From Halovivax ruber XH-70 (GTDB lineage Archaea; Halobacteriota; Halobacteria; Halobacteriales; Natrialbaceae): 64,000 nt of DNA. The stretch spans positions 930,001 to 994,000 of the forward strand of contig NC_019964.1 in the NCBI RefSeq assembly GCF_000328525.1, read 5' to 3'. Both the position numbers and the translations under genes were made by a program. Of the stretch, positions 41,442 to 51,815 are shown piece after piece. The notes beneath the pieces were generated by a model. That model was not told the DNA's origin, did no database searches, and saw only the letters and a list, made by a program, of their open reading frames with translations. Position 1 is the stretch's first letter; each line of letters begins with the position of its first letter.

Positions 41442-41684
41442 TCACTCGGTCCAGCGAATCTCGTACTCCAGTTCGTAGCGCTGTTCGCCGGTTTCTGAAT
41501 CGGTGAGCCGCTCGAGTTCAACCTCGAACCGAGCCTCGTCTGGCACACCGGTCCGGTAATCGTCGGTCGGACTGTCGAGTGCGACCGTCCCGTCTTCGAT
41601 CTGTTCGGCGGCCGCGACGAGTGCGTCGGCGATTTCGGTTCGTGACCGGACTTCTTCCGTCTTGAACAGTACTTCTTCGGGCAT
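41442..41684 (-). CDS. Amphi-Trp domain protein
   Basis: An 80-aa protein: MPEEVLFKTEEVRSRTEIAD..., ending ELEYEIRWTE. The amphi-Trp pattern (helix-strand-strand, then ...EIRW at the C-terminus) is complete. Function unknown. ATG at 41684; the open frame extends to 41780 with no homology. Stands alone, convergent with the permease. Confidence 0.8.
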   Translation of the reverse strand: MPEEVLFKTEEVRSRTEIADALVAAAEQIEDGTVALDSPTDDYRTGVPDEARFEVELERLTDSETGEQRYELEYEIRWTE

Positions 41685-42146
41685 GGTGGAACCGACGTCG
41701 AACAATGCCAAATGAGTAGGAGGTCGTTCCCACTGCGTGACACTCGATTGGTGGCGGTCGCGACCCGATCGATCGGCCATCGGGAGGTGGGTGACACCAG
41801 TAGTTGCGCCGGCGACGAGGGTAGCGACCCACCGCTATCCATGCTCGTGCTGGGCTTTCTCTGTACAATCTGTGTTCGTCGTCCTGGCCACGACGGCGAT
41901 GACTGACTGACTCCTCCCGTGATGGCGATGGTCGAGTGACGACTCCGATTCCCGTCGGCACGAACGCACCTGTCGCCGTGTCGAGTCGGTATGCCGGCCA
42001 CAGAAAAATTTCCCGTCGGCGTCGAATCGCGGGTACGCGAGCGTCTCGATATCGTCAGAACGCCAGGCGTTCTGACTGCGTGAGTGGCTCTCTACGAGAG
42101 TCGCTCGATGTTCTGGCGGCTCCGCCGCCAGAGGACGAGAAGCGTT
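41685..42146. other. Intergenic region with four consecutive hairpins at icd 3' end
   Basis: The left 370 bases show nothing recognisable beyond shadow frames. The right 100 bases hold four back-to-back perfect or near-perfect hairpins: 42054-42076, 42082-42106, 42113-42131, and 42136-42162, the last one overlapping the icd stop. The icd gene reads leftward into them, so they form its 3' untranslated region and terminator. Confidence 0.6.

Positions 42147-42162
<16 letters not shown>
42054..42162 (-). terminator. Array of four hairpins at icd 3' end
   Basis: H1 42054-42064 with 42066-42076 (11 pairs, drawn fully paired; realistic loop is shorter). H2 42082-42092 with 42096-42106 (11 pairs, two G-U). 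H3 42113-42120 with 42124-42131 (8 pairs). H4 42136-42143 with 42155-42162 (8 pairs), across the stop codon at 42147-42149. CTCGATGTTC recurs at 42104 and 42159, so part of the array may be a duplication of the gene's end. Function as terminator or mRNA stabiliser is inference. Confidence 0.5.
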
Positions 42163-43409
<1,247 letters not shown>

Positions 43410-43482
43410 CTCGTCTGTAACTCCCGTTACCGCGCCTAAAAGCGCATCCATTTCCGCGCGAGATCCCGCAAGTGTTGCCCGT

Positions 43483-43851
43483 TCAGGCGGCCAGCCCCGT
43501 GGAGACGACCCCGACGTTCCAGCCGGTGACGGCCGTCCCGACGACCGCCAGCGCGAACGGAATAGCGACCCGTTTGGGCGTCGAGATCGCTCGCCAGAGG
43601 CCGTAGAACGCCGCCAGCGTCGCTCCCTTCGCGGCGAGCAAGCCGACCGGCCCGTACCGCTCGACGAGCGGGGCCACGACGGGGCCGACCTCGACGGCCT
43701 CTACACCCCAGAGCCCGATACCCGTCGTGATGGCGTCGCCGACGCCGTAGAAGCAGAGCGCGATCACCCAGAGCGTGCGCTCGTGACCGCGGAGCCACGC
43801 GACCCAACTGCTCGCCGGCCCGTCGTCGTGATGCACTGGTCGCCTCACCAT
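43483..43851 (-). CDS. DUF5658 family membrane protein
   Basis: A 122-aa protein with four helices: ERTLWVIALCFYGVGDAITTG, then VGPVVAPLVERYGPVGLLAAKGATLAAFYGLW (in parts), then VAIPFALAVVGTAVTGWNVGVV. The GDAITT...EVGP layout matches DUF5658, a haloarchaeal membrane family without known function. The start at 43851 fits the N-terminal polar region. It stands alone, 73 bases from icd. Confidence 0.75.
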   Translation of the reverse strand: MVRRPVHHDDGPASSWVAWLRGHERTLWVIALCFYGVGDAITTGIGLWGVEAVEVGPVVAPLVERYGPVGLLAAKGATLAAFYGLWRAISTPKRVAIPFALAVVGTAVTGWNVGVVSTGLAA

Positions 43852-44001
43852 TTCGAGACGAGCGGCAAAGTCCCACCGGTTAGCCGCTGATTCCCGTCGC
43901 CAGCGCGATCCACCGTCGGGAATAGCGGCCACGCTGTGGGGAGACCGCCGCGCTGTAGGGAGACCGGGACGATTATTCCATCGCGGTGGTAGTCTCCGTG
44001 C

Positions 44002-44979
44002 ATGCAGGTCATCGTCCACGGGGGCGCAGGGAGCCAGCCCGAAGAACCGGAACCGAGACAGGCGGTCCTCGACGACGCTGCCGAGACCGGGACGGCAGCC
44101 GAGGCACCGCTCGACGCGGTCGAGGCGGCCATCAGCGTGCTCGAATCGTCACCGCGGTTCAACGCTGGAGTCGGCGGTGCCGTCCAGTCGGATGGCGTCG
44201 TCAGAACAGACGCGGGCGTCATGACCGACGACCGGGCCGTTGGCGCTGCGTGTTCCATGCCAGGCGTCGAACACGCTGTCAGCGTCGCCAGACTCGTCAT
44301 GGAAGAGACGCCACACGGGTTCGTCGCCGGTGAGCACGCCGTCTCGCTGGCCGAGGCGTTCGACGTCGAGACCGGCGTCGACCTCTGGTCCGAACGCACC
44401 CGCGAGAAGTGGGCGGAACTCGACCCACCGGCCGGCGGTCCGCGCGAGCACCTGGACTGGATCGCGGACAAGTACGGCCGGTCGGATCCGGACGGCCGCG
44501 ACGCCGAGGCGGACGGCTCGACCACGGCGAACGCGTCGGCCTCACCGACCGACTCGTCCACGACGGCCGACGGCTCCCGGACACCGGGTGTCGACGACGA
44601 GCACGACCACGACACCGTCGGTGCCGTCGCCCGCGACGGCGACCGGATCGCGGCGGCGACCTCGACGGGTGGGCGATGGCTCGCGTTCGCGGGCCGCGTC
44701 GGCGACGTTCCGCAGGTCGGCTCCGGCTTCTACTGCTGTCCGGCGGCAGGAGTCAGCGCCACGGGCGCCGGGGAGGACATCGCCCGGGTCACGCTCTCGC
44801 GACGGGTTGCCCGCCACATCGAGCGCGGGCTCGACGCCGACGCGGCGACGACGCTCGCGATGGAGGAGTTCGGCGAACTCACCGGCGCAAACGCCGGCGT
44901 CATCGCCATCGACGCGGACGGGACCGTCGGATCGGCGTTCAACAGCGAGGGGATGCAGACGGCTGTGGCCTGGGACTGA
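44002..44979 (+). CDS. Isoaspartyl peptidase/L-asparaginase (Ntn hydrolase)
   Basis: A 325-aa Ntn hydrolase precursor. The N-terminus MQVIVHGGAGSQ and PRFNAGVGGAVQSDGVVRTDA are the family's first conserved blocks; the autocleavage site is HDTVGAVARDGDRIAAATSTGG, where the Thr of DTVGA becomes the nucleophile. A low-complexity Ser/Asp linker of about 30 residues lies just before the cleavage site, longer than usual. It hydrolyses beta-aspartyl peptides or asparagine. Confidence 0.92.
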   Translation: MQVIVHGGAGSQPEEPEPRQAVLDDAAETGTAAEAPLDAVEAAISVLESSPRFNAGVGGAVQSDGVVRTDAGVMTDDRAVGAACSMPGVEHAVSVARLVMEETPHGFVAGEHAVSLAEAFDVETGVDLWSERTREKWAELDPPAGGPREHLDWIADKYGRSDPDGRDAEADGSTTANASASPTDSSTTADGSRTPGVDDEHDHDTVGAVARDGDRIAAATSTGGRWLAFAGRVGDVPQVGSGFYCCPAAGVSATGAGEDIARVTLSRRVARHIERGLDADAATTLAMEEFGELTGANAGVIAIDADGTVGSAFNSEGMQTAVAWD

Positions 44980-45029
44980 GGGGACGGGCTGCAGGCCCTG
45001 CTTTCTAAACTAATCAGCTGTCGAAGTGA

Positions 45030-47333
45030 TTAGCTGTCGGCCGAGTTTTCGTTGAGTATTCGGGCGTCTCGCCTTGCACGATCCATGAATATCGTGTGTG
45101 CGTCGACGGGGTCGTCGCCTGCAGGAACGGGTTCGTACGAGCCGTCGCTTCGCATCACCCACCGGTTGCGTTCGTCTGCGAGCAGCGTCTCGAGGATCGC
45201 GTCGAGTCGGTCACGCAACGGGCGAGCCTCGACCGGGACGAGCGTCTCGATGCGGTCGTCGAGATTCCGTTGCATCCAGTCGGCCGAGCCGACGTAGTAC
45301 CGCTCAGAGCCACCGTCGCGTGCGTAGACGATCCGCGAGTGTTCGAGGAATCGACCGACGATGCTGTGGACGGTGATCGTCTCGCTGATCCCGCCGATTC
45401 CAGGGCGGAGTCGGCAGATTCCCCGAACCAGGCAATCGATCTCGACGCCGGCCATCGACGCCCGGTACAGTTCGCGAATCAACGCCGGATCTTCGAGTCG
45501 GTTCACCTTAACGATTAGTCGCGCATCGTCGCCGGCTCGCGCGCGTTCGGCCTCCGCTCGAATCACCGCTCGCAGTCGCTCTCGTAATTCGACCGGAGCG
45601 ACCAGCAACGCCTCGTAGTCGCCGTGTAAGGTCTGTCCGGTGTAGTAGTTGAAGAGTCGGACTAGGTCACGACCGATCGCTGGATCGGCGGTCAACAATC
45701 CGAGATCCTCGTACCCCTTCGCGGTTTCGGAGTGGTAGTTGCCGGTCCCGATGTGGGAGTAGAGTCCGACGCCGTCGGCTTCGTCGCGAACGACGAGTGC
45801 GGCCTTGCTGTGGGTCTTGTACCCGATGGTGCCGTAGGCGACGTGGATCCCCTCCGCCTCGAGCCGTTCGACCCACTCGAGATTGTTTTGCTCGTCGAAT
45901 CTGGCAGCGAGTTCGACCATCACCGCGACCTGTTTCCCGTTTCGTGCGGCTGTGAGGAGACTCTCGATGACCCGTGAATCGCTCGCCGTTCGATAGATAG
46001 CGGCCTTGATCGCGAGCACGTCGGGGTCTCTCGCCGCCTTCTCGAGGAACCGACAGACCGTCTTCTCGAACGAGTGATAGGGATGGTGGAGGAGGACGTC
46101 GTTCGCCCGGATCGCGTCGAAGATGGTCCGTTTCTCGTCGCGAGCGGCGGCCGCCAGACGAGGGTGGGGCTGGGGCGTCCACTCCGGCCCGGAGAGGTCG
46201 GGCCGGTCGAGCGACGCGATCCGGTTGAAGTCGCGGTACTCGAGGGGGCCGGGGAGTGAGAACACCTGTCGATCGGTCAGGTCGAGCTCCCGCGCGAGGA
46301 TGTCGACGATCGCCTCGGGCGCATCGGGTTCGATCTCGAGGCGGACGACGTTCCCGAACCGTCGCCGGTCGAGGATCGACTCGGTCGCCTCGATCATGTC
46401 GTCGGCCTCCTCCGCGCGACTCACTTCGGCGTTTCTCGTCACGCGGAACAGCGCGGTGTCGACGATCTCGACGTCGGGGAACAACAGGTCGAGGTTCGAT
46501 CGGACGACGTCTTCGAGGAGCACGAACTGCGATCCGGGCTCGAACGACACGAAGCGCTCGCGGTTGCGCGGGATCTTGATGCGCGAGAACGTGACGCCGT
46601 CGTCACAATCACGTCTCGTGAGGACAGCCAGCGAGAGGCTCTGGTTCGAGATGAACGGGAACGGGTGGGCCGGGTCGAAGGTCAGCGGGGTCAGGGTCGG
46701 GAGGATCGACTCTTCGAACGTCGATCGAGCCGCGTTCGCCGCGGCCGGTGAGAGGGCGTCGTAGTCGACGATGTCGATCCCGTTGGCCGCCAGGGCTGGA
46801 CGAATTTCCTCACTGTAACAGCGTGCCTGGGCGGCCAGAATGGCGCCTGCTTCGGAGAGTGCGTCCGTCAATCGCTGGTCCGTCGTTCGGCCGGCTGGGG
46901 AGCGCTCGTCCGATCCTGATCGGAGCCGACGATCGAGACCGCCGATCCGTTTCCGGACGAACTCGTCGAGGTTGGCCGTCAGTATGGCCAGGAACCGAAC
47001 TCGTTCGAGCAGTGGATTCGTCTCGTCGCGTGCTTCGGCGAGGACGCGACGCTGGAAGGCGAGTTCGCTTTGCTCGCGGTCGAGATAGAACACGGGATCG
47101 GTCAGGTCGCCGTCGTCGAGTCGCTCGTCCGTCGCTCGCTCGGCGCTGTCGGGACGGGCAGGCTCGTCTTCGACCATGGATCGGAACGTGATCGCGTTCC
47201 CGTCGCCCTCGGTAGCGTCGGATACGTCCGCGGACGAGTCGGCTGTCTCATTGTGTCCGGAGCCGGCGGCCGTCGATCGACCGTGACTCGATTCTCCATC
47301 CTGTACAGGCTCTGCCTGGTCACCACCCTCCAT
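45030..47333 (-). CDS. ppk: Polyphosphate kinase 1
   Basis: A 767-aa enzyme. Blocks of PPK1 are clear: YLDREQSELAFQRRVLAEARD near the N-terminus, then LLHHPYHSFEKTVCRFLEKAARDPDVLAIKAAIYR (in parts), YGTIGYKTHSKAALVVRDE with the catalytic His, GTGNYHSETAKGYEDLGLLT, and the second-domain HSIVGRFLEHSRIVYARDGG. It makes and degrades polyphosphate from ATP. The start at 47333 lies 11 bases from the stop of the phosphatase gene, with GAGGTGAGGGGA as ribosome site; an ATG at 47177 (MVEDEPARPD) is a shorter alternative, giving 715 aa, closer to the family's normal length. Confidence 0.93.
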   Translation of the reverse strand: MEGGDQAEPVQDGESSHGRSTAAGSGHNETADSSADVSDATEGDGNAITFRSMVEDEPARPDSAERATDERLDDGDLTDPVFYLDREQSELAFQRRVLAEARDETNPLLERVRFLAILTANLDEFVRKRIGGLDRRLRSGSDERSPAGRTTDQRLTDALSEAGAILAAQARCYSEEIRPALAANGIDIVDYDALSPAAANAARSTFEESILPTLTPLTFDPAHPFPFISNQSLSLAVLTRRDCDDGVTFSRIKIPRNRERFVSFEPGSQFVLLEDVVRSNLDLLFPDVEIVDTALFRVTRNAEVSRAEEADDMIEATESILDRRRFGNVVRLEIEPDAPEAIVDILARELDLTDRQVFSLPGPLEYRDFNRIASLDRPDLSGPEWTPQPHPRLAAAARDEKRTIFDAIRANDVLLHHPYHSFEKTVCRFLEKAARDPDVLAIKAAIYRTASDSRVIESLLTAARNGKQVAVMVELAARFDEQNNLEWVERLEAEGIHVAYGTIGYKTHSKAALVVRDEADGVGLYSHIGTGNYHSETAKGYEDLGLLTADPAIGRDLVRLFNYYTGQTLHGDYEALLVAPVELRERLRAVIRAEAERARAGDDARLIVKVNRLEDPALIRELYRASMAGVEIDCLVRGICRLRPGIGGISETITVHSIVGRFLEHSRIVYARDGGSERYYVGSADWMQRNLDDRIETLVPVEARPLRDRLDAILETLLADERNRWVMRSDGSYEPVPAGDDPVDAHTIFMDRARRDARILNENSADS

Positions 47334-47343
47334 TCCCCTCACC

Positions 47344-48039
47344 TCACCTCGACCCCCAGTGAGACACGATCTTCGCCGACGCTCGCTCCTGGTGGGGCTG
47401 ACCATCGACCGTGACGAACCGCTCGTTCGTGAGGTCGTAGGCGGCGAGTTGCCCACCGTAGACACACCCGGTATCGAGCCCGACGATCCACTCGTCCTCG
47501 ATTGGGTCGGAGAGCACGGTGTGGCCGAAGAAGACGCGCGGTGGGCCCTCGTAGCGCTCGAACCAGAACGGACCATCGTAGCCGTCGCCAGTCGGCGAGC
47601 GCATCGTCTGTAGCTCGTCGCGCGTGTGTGCGTGCACCTCACGTTCGGGATCGAGGCCGCCGTGAACGACCAATCCACCGTCCCATCGGATCGCATCGGG
47701 GAGCGTGCGCAGGTACGCCCGCTCCGATGGCCCCACGGAGGGACAGGTGATCTCCTCGTCGAGGAGTTTCTGCTCGTTGTTCCCTCTGACGGCAAGCATG
47801 TTCTCGTGTCGTCGGACGAATCGAACGACGCTCCCGCCGTCGGGTCCTTTCCGAACGAGGTCACCGACGAACAGGACGAGGTCATCATCGTCGACGCCGA
47901 TCGTGGTGACCAAATCGTCGAGCGCGCCTCGACAGCCGTGGACGTCTCCGATCACGTACACGTTGTCCCAGGTTGTAGGCTCGATCCAGTGTTCAACGAA
48001 CGGGACGGCTGTGTCTCCGTACGAAGCGGTGCGCAGCAC
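47344..48039 (-). CDS. Calcineurin-like metallophosphoesterase (PPP family)
   Basis: A 231-aa phosphatase. GDVHGC near residue 31, GDLVRKGPDGG, GNNEQKL and VVHGGLDPEREVHAH give the PPP family metal-binding motifs (the asparagine of GNNE replaces GNHE). It is similar to diadenosine tetraphosphatases and Ser/Thr phosphatases. It is transcribed ahead of ppk in the same operon with ten bases between them, suggesting a role in phosphate or nucleotide turnover. Confidence 0.9.
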   Translation of the reverse strand: MLRTASYGDTAVPFVEHWIEPTTWDNVYVIGDVHGCRGALDDLVTTIGVDDDDLVLFVGDLVRKGPDGGSVVRFVRRHENMLAVRGNNEQKLLDEEITCPSVGPSERAYLRTLPDAIRWDGGLVVHGGLDPEREVHAHTRDELQTMRSPTGDGYDGPFWFERYEGPPRVFFGHTVLSDPIEDEWIVGLDTGCVYGGQLAAYDLTNERFVTVDGQPHQERASAKIVSHWGSR

Positions 48040-48228
48040 GAGGGAATTTCCGACACATACCTGTATTACGCTTTATATGATTGGTACTGAGGAGTTGGGT
48101 GGCATCAGTATCGCTCAGTGGTCTCTATACCAGTACATATCTGGTCGCGGCAGATCGGACGGTGTTGCGACGCCAGGTTCGACTGGCGGAGACGCAATCT
48201 CTTTTTGTCGACCCACCAAACCCCACCC

Positions 48229-49125
48229 ATGGCTGATTCCGAAGTCGATCTCGAGACCGAGCAGTACGCAAAGCATCGCGAGGCGGGCGAGATCCTGGCG
48301 CAGGTGCGCGAGGAGACGGCCGATCGCGTCGAGGTAGACGTCTCGCACCTGGAGGTCGCCGAGTACGCCGAGGACAGGATTCGAGAACTCGGTGGGAAAC
48401 CCGCGTTCCCGGTCAACATCTCGATCGACGAGGAGGCCGCGCACGCGACGCCGAGCATCGACGACGAGACCACGTTCGGGGAGGAGATGATCAATCTGGA
48501 CATCGGCGTTCACGTCGACGGCTGGCTGGCCGACACGGCGATCACGGTCGATCTCTCCGGCCACGACGACCTGGCCGAGGCACCGGCTGCGGCGCTCGAG
48601 GCCGCGCTCGACATGATCGAACCCGGTGTGGAGACGGGCGAGATCGGCGCCGAGATCGAGTCGGTCATCGACGACTACGGGTTCAACCCGGTCGTCAATC
48701 TGACCGGTCACGGCCTCGGACACTGGGAACAACACACCAGTCCGACGATTCCCAACCGGGCAGTCTCGCAGGGGACGACCCTCGAAGTTGGTGACGTCGT
48801 CGCGATCGAACCGTTCGCGACCGACGGCGGCGGCAAGGTCACCGAGGGCGCCTCCGAGGAGATCTTCTCGCTCGAACGGGAGGGGACGATCCGGAACCGG
48901 CAGGCCAGACAGGCGTTAGACCAGATCACCGAGGAGTTTCGGACGCTGCCGTTCGCGACTCGGTGGCTCGAGACCGGCCGGGCCGAGATGGCACTCCGGC
49001 GGCTGAAGCGAAACGACATCGTCCACGGCTATCCCGTCCTCAAAGAGGACGACGGCTGTCTCGTCAGCCAGAAAGAACACACGATCATCGTGACGCCGGA
49101 CGGCTGTGAAGTGACGACAGCGTAA
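48229..49125 (+). CDS. map: Methionine aminopeptidase, type II
   Basis: A 298-aa enzyme. It has FPVNISIDEEAAHATP, INLDIGVHVDGWLADTAIT (metal Asp pair), NLTGHGLGHWEQH (metal His), AIEPFATDGGGK and HTIIVTPDGCE. This order matches the archaeal type II Met aminopeptidase, which removes initiator Met. The insert of about 60 residues characteristic of type II follows the HG metal site. ATG at 48229; upstream frame is shadow. Confidence 0.93.
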   Translation: MADSEVDLETEQYAKHREAGEILAQVREETADRVEVDVSHLEVAEYAEDRIRELGGKPAFPVNISIDEEAAHATPSIDDETTFGEEMINLDIGVHVDGWLADTAITVDLSGHDDLAEAPAAALEAALDMIEPGVETGEIGAEIESVIDDYGFNPVVNLTGHGLGHWEQHTSPTIPNRAVSQGTTLEVGDVVAIEPFATDGGGKVTEGASEEIFSLEREGTIRNRQARQALDQITEEFRTLPFATRWLETGRAEMALRRLKRNDIVHGYPVLKEDDGCLVSQKEHTIIVTPDGCEVTTA

Positions 49126-49317
49126 CCGCGCTCGTCGCTCGTTCGGGTGCGTCCCTGCCCGTTTTCCCGATCGTGGCGTTGCTCGCCTGTCCACCCTCGG
49201 TCGTGCGGTTGCTCGGTTCCCCCGTTCACCGTAGTTTGGTACGAGGGGGAGGCTACCGACACCCAGCCGATGGGCGGTCGCGATCGTCCAGGCCTCGTTG
49301 GGTTTCGTCCGGTCGGG

Positions 49318-49518
49318 TCAGGCGTTGTTCATACGCTGGCTCCTGCGAGCGCCACAGCGTTGGCACTCCGTGACCCGGTAGGGCTCACGCGAGAACTGCG
49401 CGTTCTCCTCCTTTCTGCTCTCGGTACGAATCTGGACCGAGACATCGTGGAGGGTATCGAGGTCGCAGTCCTCGCAGTGCTCGGTAAGCCCGCTGAAATT
49501 GTTGTCAGTCGTTGCCAT
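49318..49518 (-). CDS. Zinc-finger micro-protein
   Basis: A 66-aa protein with two Cys pairs: CEDC at 15-18 and CQRC at 52-55 (CGAR follows). It is acidic then basic, ending RRSQRMNNA. It resembles the haloarchaeal micro-protein family I remember as DUF7835. The second pair is in a TECQRCGARR context like ribosomal zinc ribbons. It has a normal leaderless promoter (TATA centred 28 bases upstream), unlike the two cassette zinc fingers. Confidence 0.72.
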   Translation of the reverse strand: MATTDNNFSGLTEHCEDCDLDTLHDVSVQIRTESRKEENAQFSREPYRVTECQRCGARRSQRMNNA

Positions 49519-49826
49519 CACGATGATACTCTTCGTACATAGTGTATAAATCCGCGTTTGATTTCGAGGACTGATTCGCAAAACCACGAGACTGCGACGG
49601 CATCGATCGAATAACTGCTCAGGAAGTCCAATATCGTTTACCAACTGATCTAAGACCGTAAAATCCGCTTGGTGTGGGCGTAATTACAGTTTCCTCAGTT
49701 GGTATTATCGTCGGGTGCCAGTGGCCGACCTTCGCCTGGTACGACGTGGCAGTGGTGGCCCACATAGAGGCGTGCGGCCCGACGGTGGACAGGGGAACTT
49801 TAGCCCCGGGTCGCCGAGAGAGCGGT
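49519..49826. other. Intergenic region with divergent promoters
   Basis: Between a leftward zinc-finger gene and a rightward HIT gene. GTATAAA at 49544-49550 is the minus-strand TATA of the zinc-finger gene. I see no RNA gene or repeat; frames crossing it are not protein-like. Confidence 0.4.
49544..49551 (-). promoter_or_regulatory. TATA box of the zinc-finger micro-protein gene
   Basis: On the minus strand TTTATAC is centred about 28 bases before the ATG at 49518, giving a leaderless transcript. Confidence 0.5.
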
Positions 49827-50366
49827 ATGGAGCAGGTGTTCGCGCCGTGGCGCATCGAGTGGGTCGATCGCGACCGAAGCGAGGACGACGAGGGGTGTAT
49901 CTTCTGTCGACTGCCGGAAGAGACGGCCGACCGCGACAACTACGTCGTGGCTCGAAGCCCACGCAGTTTCGTCCTCATGAACAACTATCCGTACAACCCG
50001 GGTCACGTGATGGTCATTCCGCGGACGCACACGGGTGAATACGCGGCGCTCGACGAGGAAACGTTGCTCGATCACGCGCGATTGAAACAGCGAACCTTCG
50101 AGGCGCTCGACGCGGCACTTGGGGTCGACGGGTACAATGCGGGGTTGAACCTGGGAAACGCAGCTGGCGGTTCCATCGACGATCACGTGCACACGCACGT
50201 CGTCCCGCGCTGGGGCGGCGACACCAACTTCATGCCCGTCATCAGTGACACCAAGGTCATCGTCCAGGCGATCGAAGACACCTACGACGCACTTCACGAA
50301 GCCTTCGCGAATTTCGACGACGCGACGGTCCCGGGGGAAGGTCGGGCGGTCGAGTTCGAGTGGTAG
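49827..50366 (+). CDS. HIT family hydrolase
   Basis: A 179-aa protein. Zinc-binding EGCIFCRLPEE near the N-terminus, NNYPYNPGHVMVIPRTHTGEY in the middle, and the triad IDDHVHTHVVPRWGGD (HxHxHxxxxW) at about residue 120. It is a nucleotide-binding HIT hydrolase of the Ap4A phosphorylase-like type, common in haloarchaea. ATG at 49827 precedes the family region directly. Confidence 0.92.
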   Translation: MEQVFAPWRIEWVDRDRSEDDEGCIFCRLPEETADRDNYVVARSPRSFVLMNNYPYNPGHVMVIPRTHTGEYAALDEETLLDHARLKQRTFEALDAALGVDGYNAGLNLGNAAGGSIDDHVHTHVVPRWGGDTNFMPVISDTKVIVQAIEDTYDALHEAFANFDDATVPGEGRAVEFEW

Positions 50367-50464
50367 TCGCCGGTGGCGCCACTCGGTGAACAGCGTCACT
50401 CGGTGAAACCGGTGTTTCAGCGGGTCGGCCGAGTCGGCCAGGCAGAAATTGGAAGCGGGCGTCG

Positions 50465-51718
50465 CTACAGTGGCTCGGCGAACGCATACATCGTCTCGTT
50501 TGCCGTCACTTCGAGATCGACGAAGTCGCCGGGTTCGAGGCCGTACTCGCTCGCCGACTGGACGATGAGTTGCCGATAGGCCGAGTCACGACACTTCACC
50601 GAGTCGCCGGTTCCCTCCTCGACGACGAGGACGTCCTCGCGTGTCTCGCCCACCATATCGGCGTATGCCTCGCGGACGAGCTCGCGCTTGACCTCGCTCA
50701 TCTCGGACGAGCGTTCCTTCTTGATGGTCCCGCCGAGGCCCTTCATGTCGGCGGCGTCGGTTCCCGGGCGCTTCGAGAAGCGCGTGACGTTGATCTTCTC
50801 CGGACGGGTCTCCCGAAGCAGGGCCATCGACTGGGCGTGGTCGTGGTCGGTCTCGGTGGGGAAGCCGACGATGAAGTCCGTCGAGAGCGTCCAGTACTCG
50901 AGCGCGTCGTCGAACGTTTCCACGACCTCGACGTATTCTTCGACCTGGTGCTGTCGGCGCATGTCGCCGAGGACGTCGTCCGAGCCCGACTGCACGGGTG
51001 CGTGCAGGAAGTCGTACAGTTCCTCGTTGTCGGCGAAGACGCTGGCGAGTTTTTCCCGGATGCCGTGGACGCCCTTCGGGTTGGCCATCCCGATCCGGAC
51101 CCGGAAGTCGCCCTCGATCGCACAGATACGTTCGAGGAGGCGGTGGAGCTTGCGCTCGCCGTCGTCCCAGCCGTAGACACCGGTGTCCTGGCCGGTGATG
51201 CGCAGTTCCTTCGCGCCAGCGTGGACCAGTGCGCGGGCTTTCTCGACGTTTTCCTCGATCGACGGCGAGTCGATCTTGCCGGTGGCGTGCTTGGTGATGC
51301 AGTACGAGCAGTCTGACATACAGCCGCGCGCGATCGGCAGAATGCCGACGACACCGTCCAGGATGGGCTCGGCGTCTGGCGTCGTCGTCGGGCATTCACC
51401 GTTCGTGACGGCCTCGGGGACCTCGTCCCAGTGGAGGACGTCGGCATCCACGCCGGCGTTTACGAACTCCTCGCCCTGGGCGAGGGCCATGCAGCCGGTG
51501 ACGTAGAGGTCGGCCGTCTCGTCGGCCAGTTCCTCGGCTCGGCGGAGCATGTTCCGCTCGGTCTTCTCGACGACCGTGCAGGTGTTGAGGATGGCTACGT
51601 CTGCCTCGTCGACCCCGTCGACCCGGTGGTGGCCCGCGTCGCGGAGTCGCCGCTCGATCTGGCGGCTCTCCCCACGATTGGACGTACAGCCGTACGTCTC
51701 GATGTGGTACCGGGCCAT
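50465..51718 (-). CDS. tRNA methylthiotransferase, archaeal MtaB/CDKAL1-like
   Basis: A 417-aa radical-SAM enzyme. The N-terminal UPF0004 domain has ETYGCTSNRGESRQIERRL, VAILNTCTVVEKTE and LYVTGCMA (three cluster Cys). The radical-SAM motif is GCMSDCSYCITKHATG (Cx3Cx2C). A C-terminal TRAM domain ends in FVDLEVTANETMYAFAEP. It methylthiolates N6-threonylcarbamoyl-adenosine at tRNA position 37. ATG at 51718 starts the homology. Confidence 0.92.
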   Translation of the reverse strand: MARYHIETYGCTSNRGESRQIERRLRDAGHHRVDGVDEADVAILNTCTVVEKTERNMLRRAEELADETADLYVTGCMALAQGEEFVNAGVDADVLHWDEVPEAVTNGECPTTTPDAEPILDGVVGILPIARGCMSDCSYCITKHATGKIDSPSIEENVEKARALVHAGAKELRITGQDTGVYGWDDGERKLHRLLERICAIEGDFRVRIGMANPKGVHGIREKLASVFADNEELYDFLHAPVQSGSDDVLGDMRRQHQVEEYVEVVETFDDALEYWTLSTDFIVGFPTETDHDHAQSMALLRETRPEKINVTRFSKRPGTDAADMKGLGGTIKKERSSEMSEVKRELVREAYADMVGETREDVLVVEEGTGDSVKCRDSAYRQLIVQSASEYGLEPGDFVDLEVTANETMYAFAEPL

Positions 51719-51815
51719 GTTCGTGGGGTACTGGGGGCCGGCGGGCCAAAAGCCCGACGTTTCCGCTTGCTCGCACAGCGCACCTCGCGGCTGGGTCCGC
51801 GAGAGCGGGTCCACC

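Noticed and set aside
47334-47888. N-terminal extension of the polyphosphate kinase frame
   Set aside because: It would overlap almost all of the phosphatase gene, which has complete PPP motifs; the ATG at 47333 with an adjacent ribosome site is a better start.
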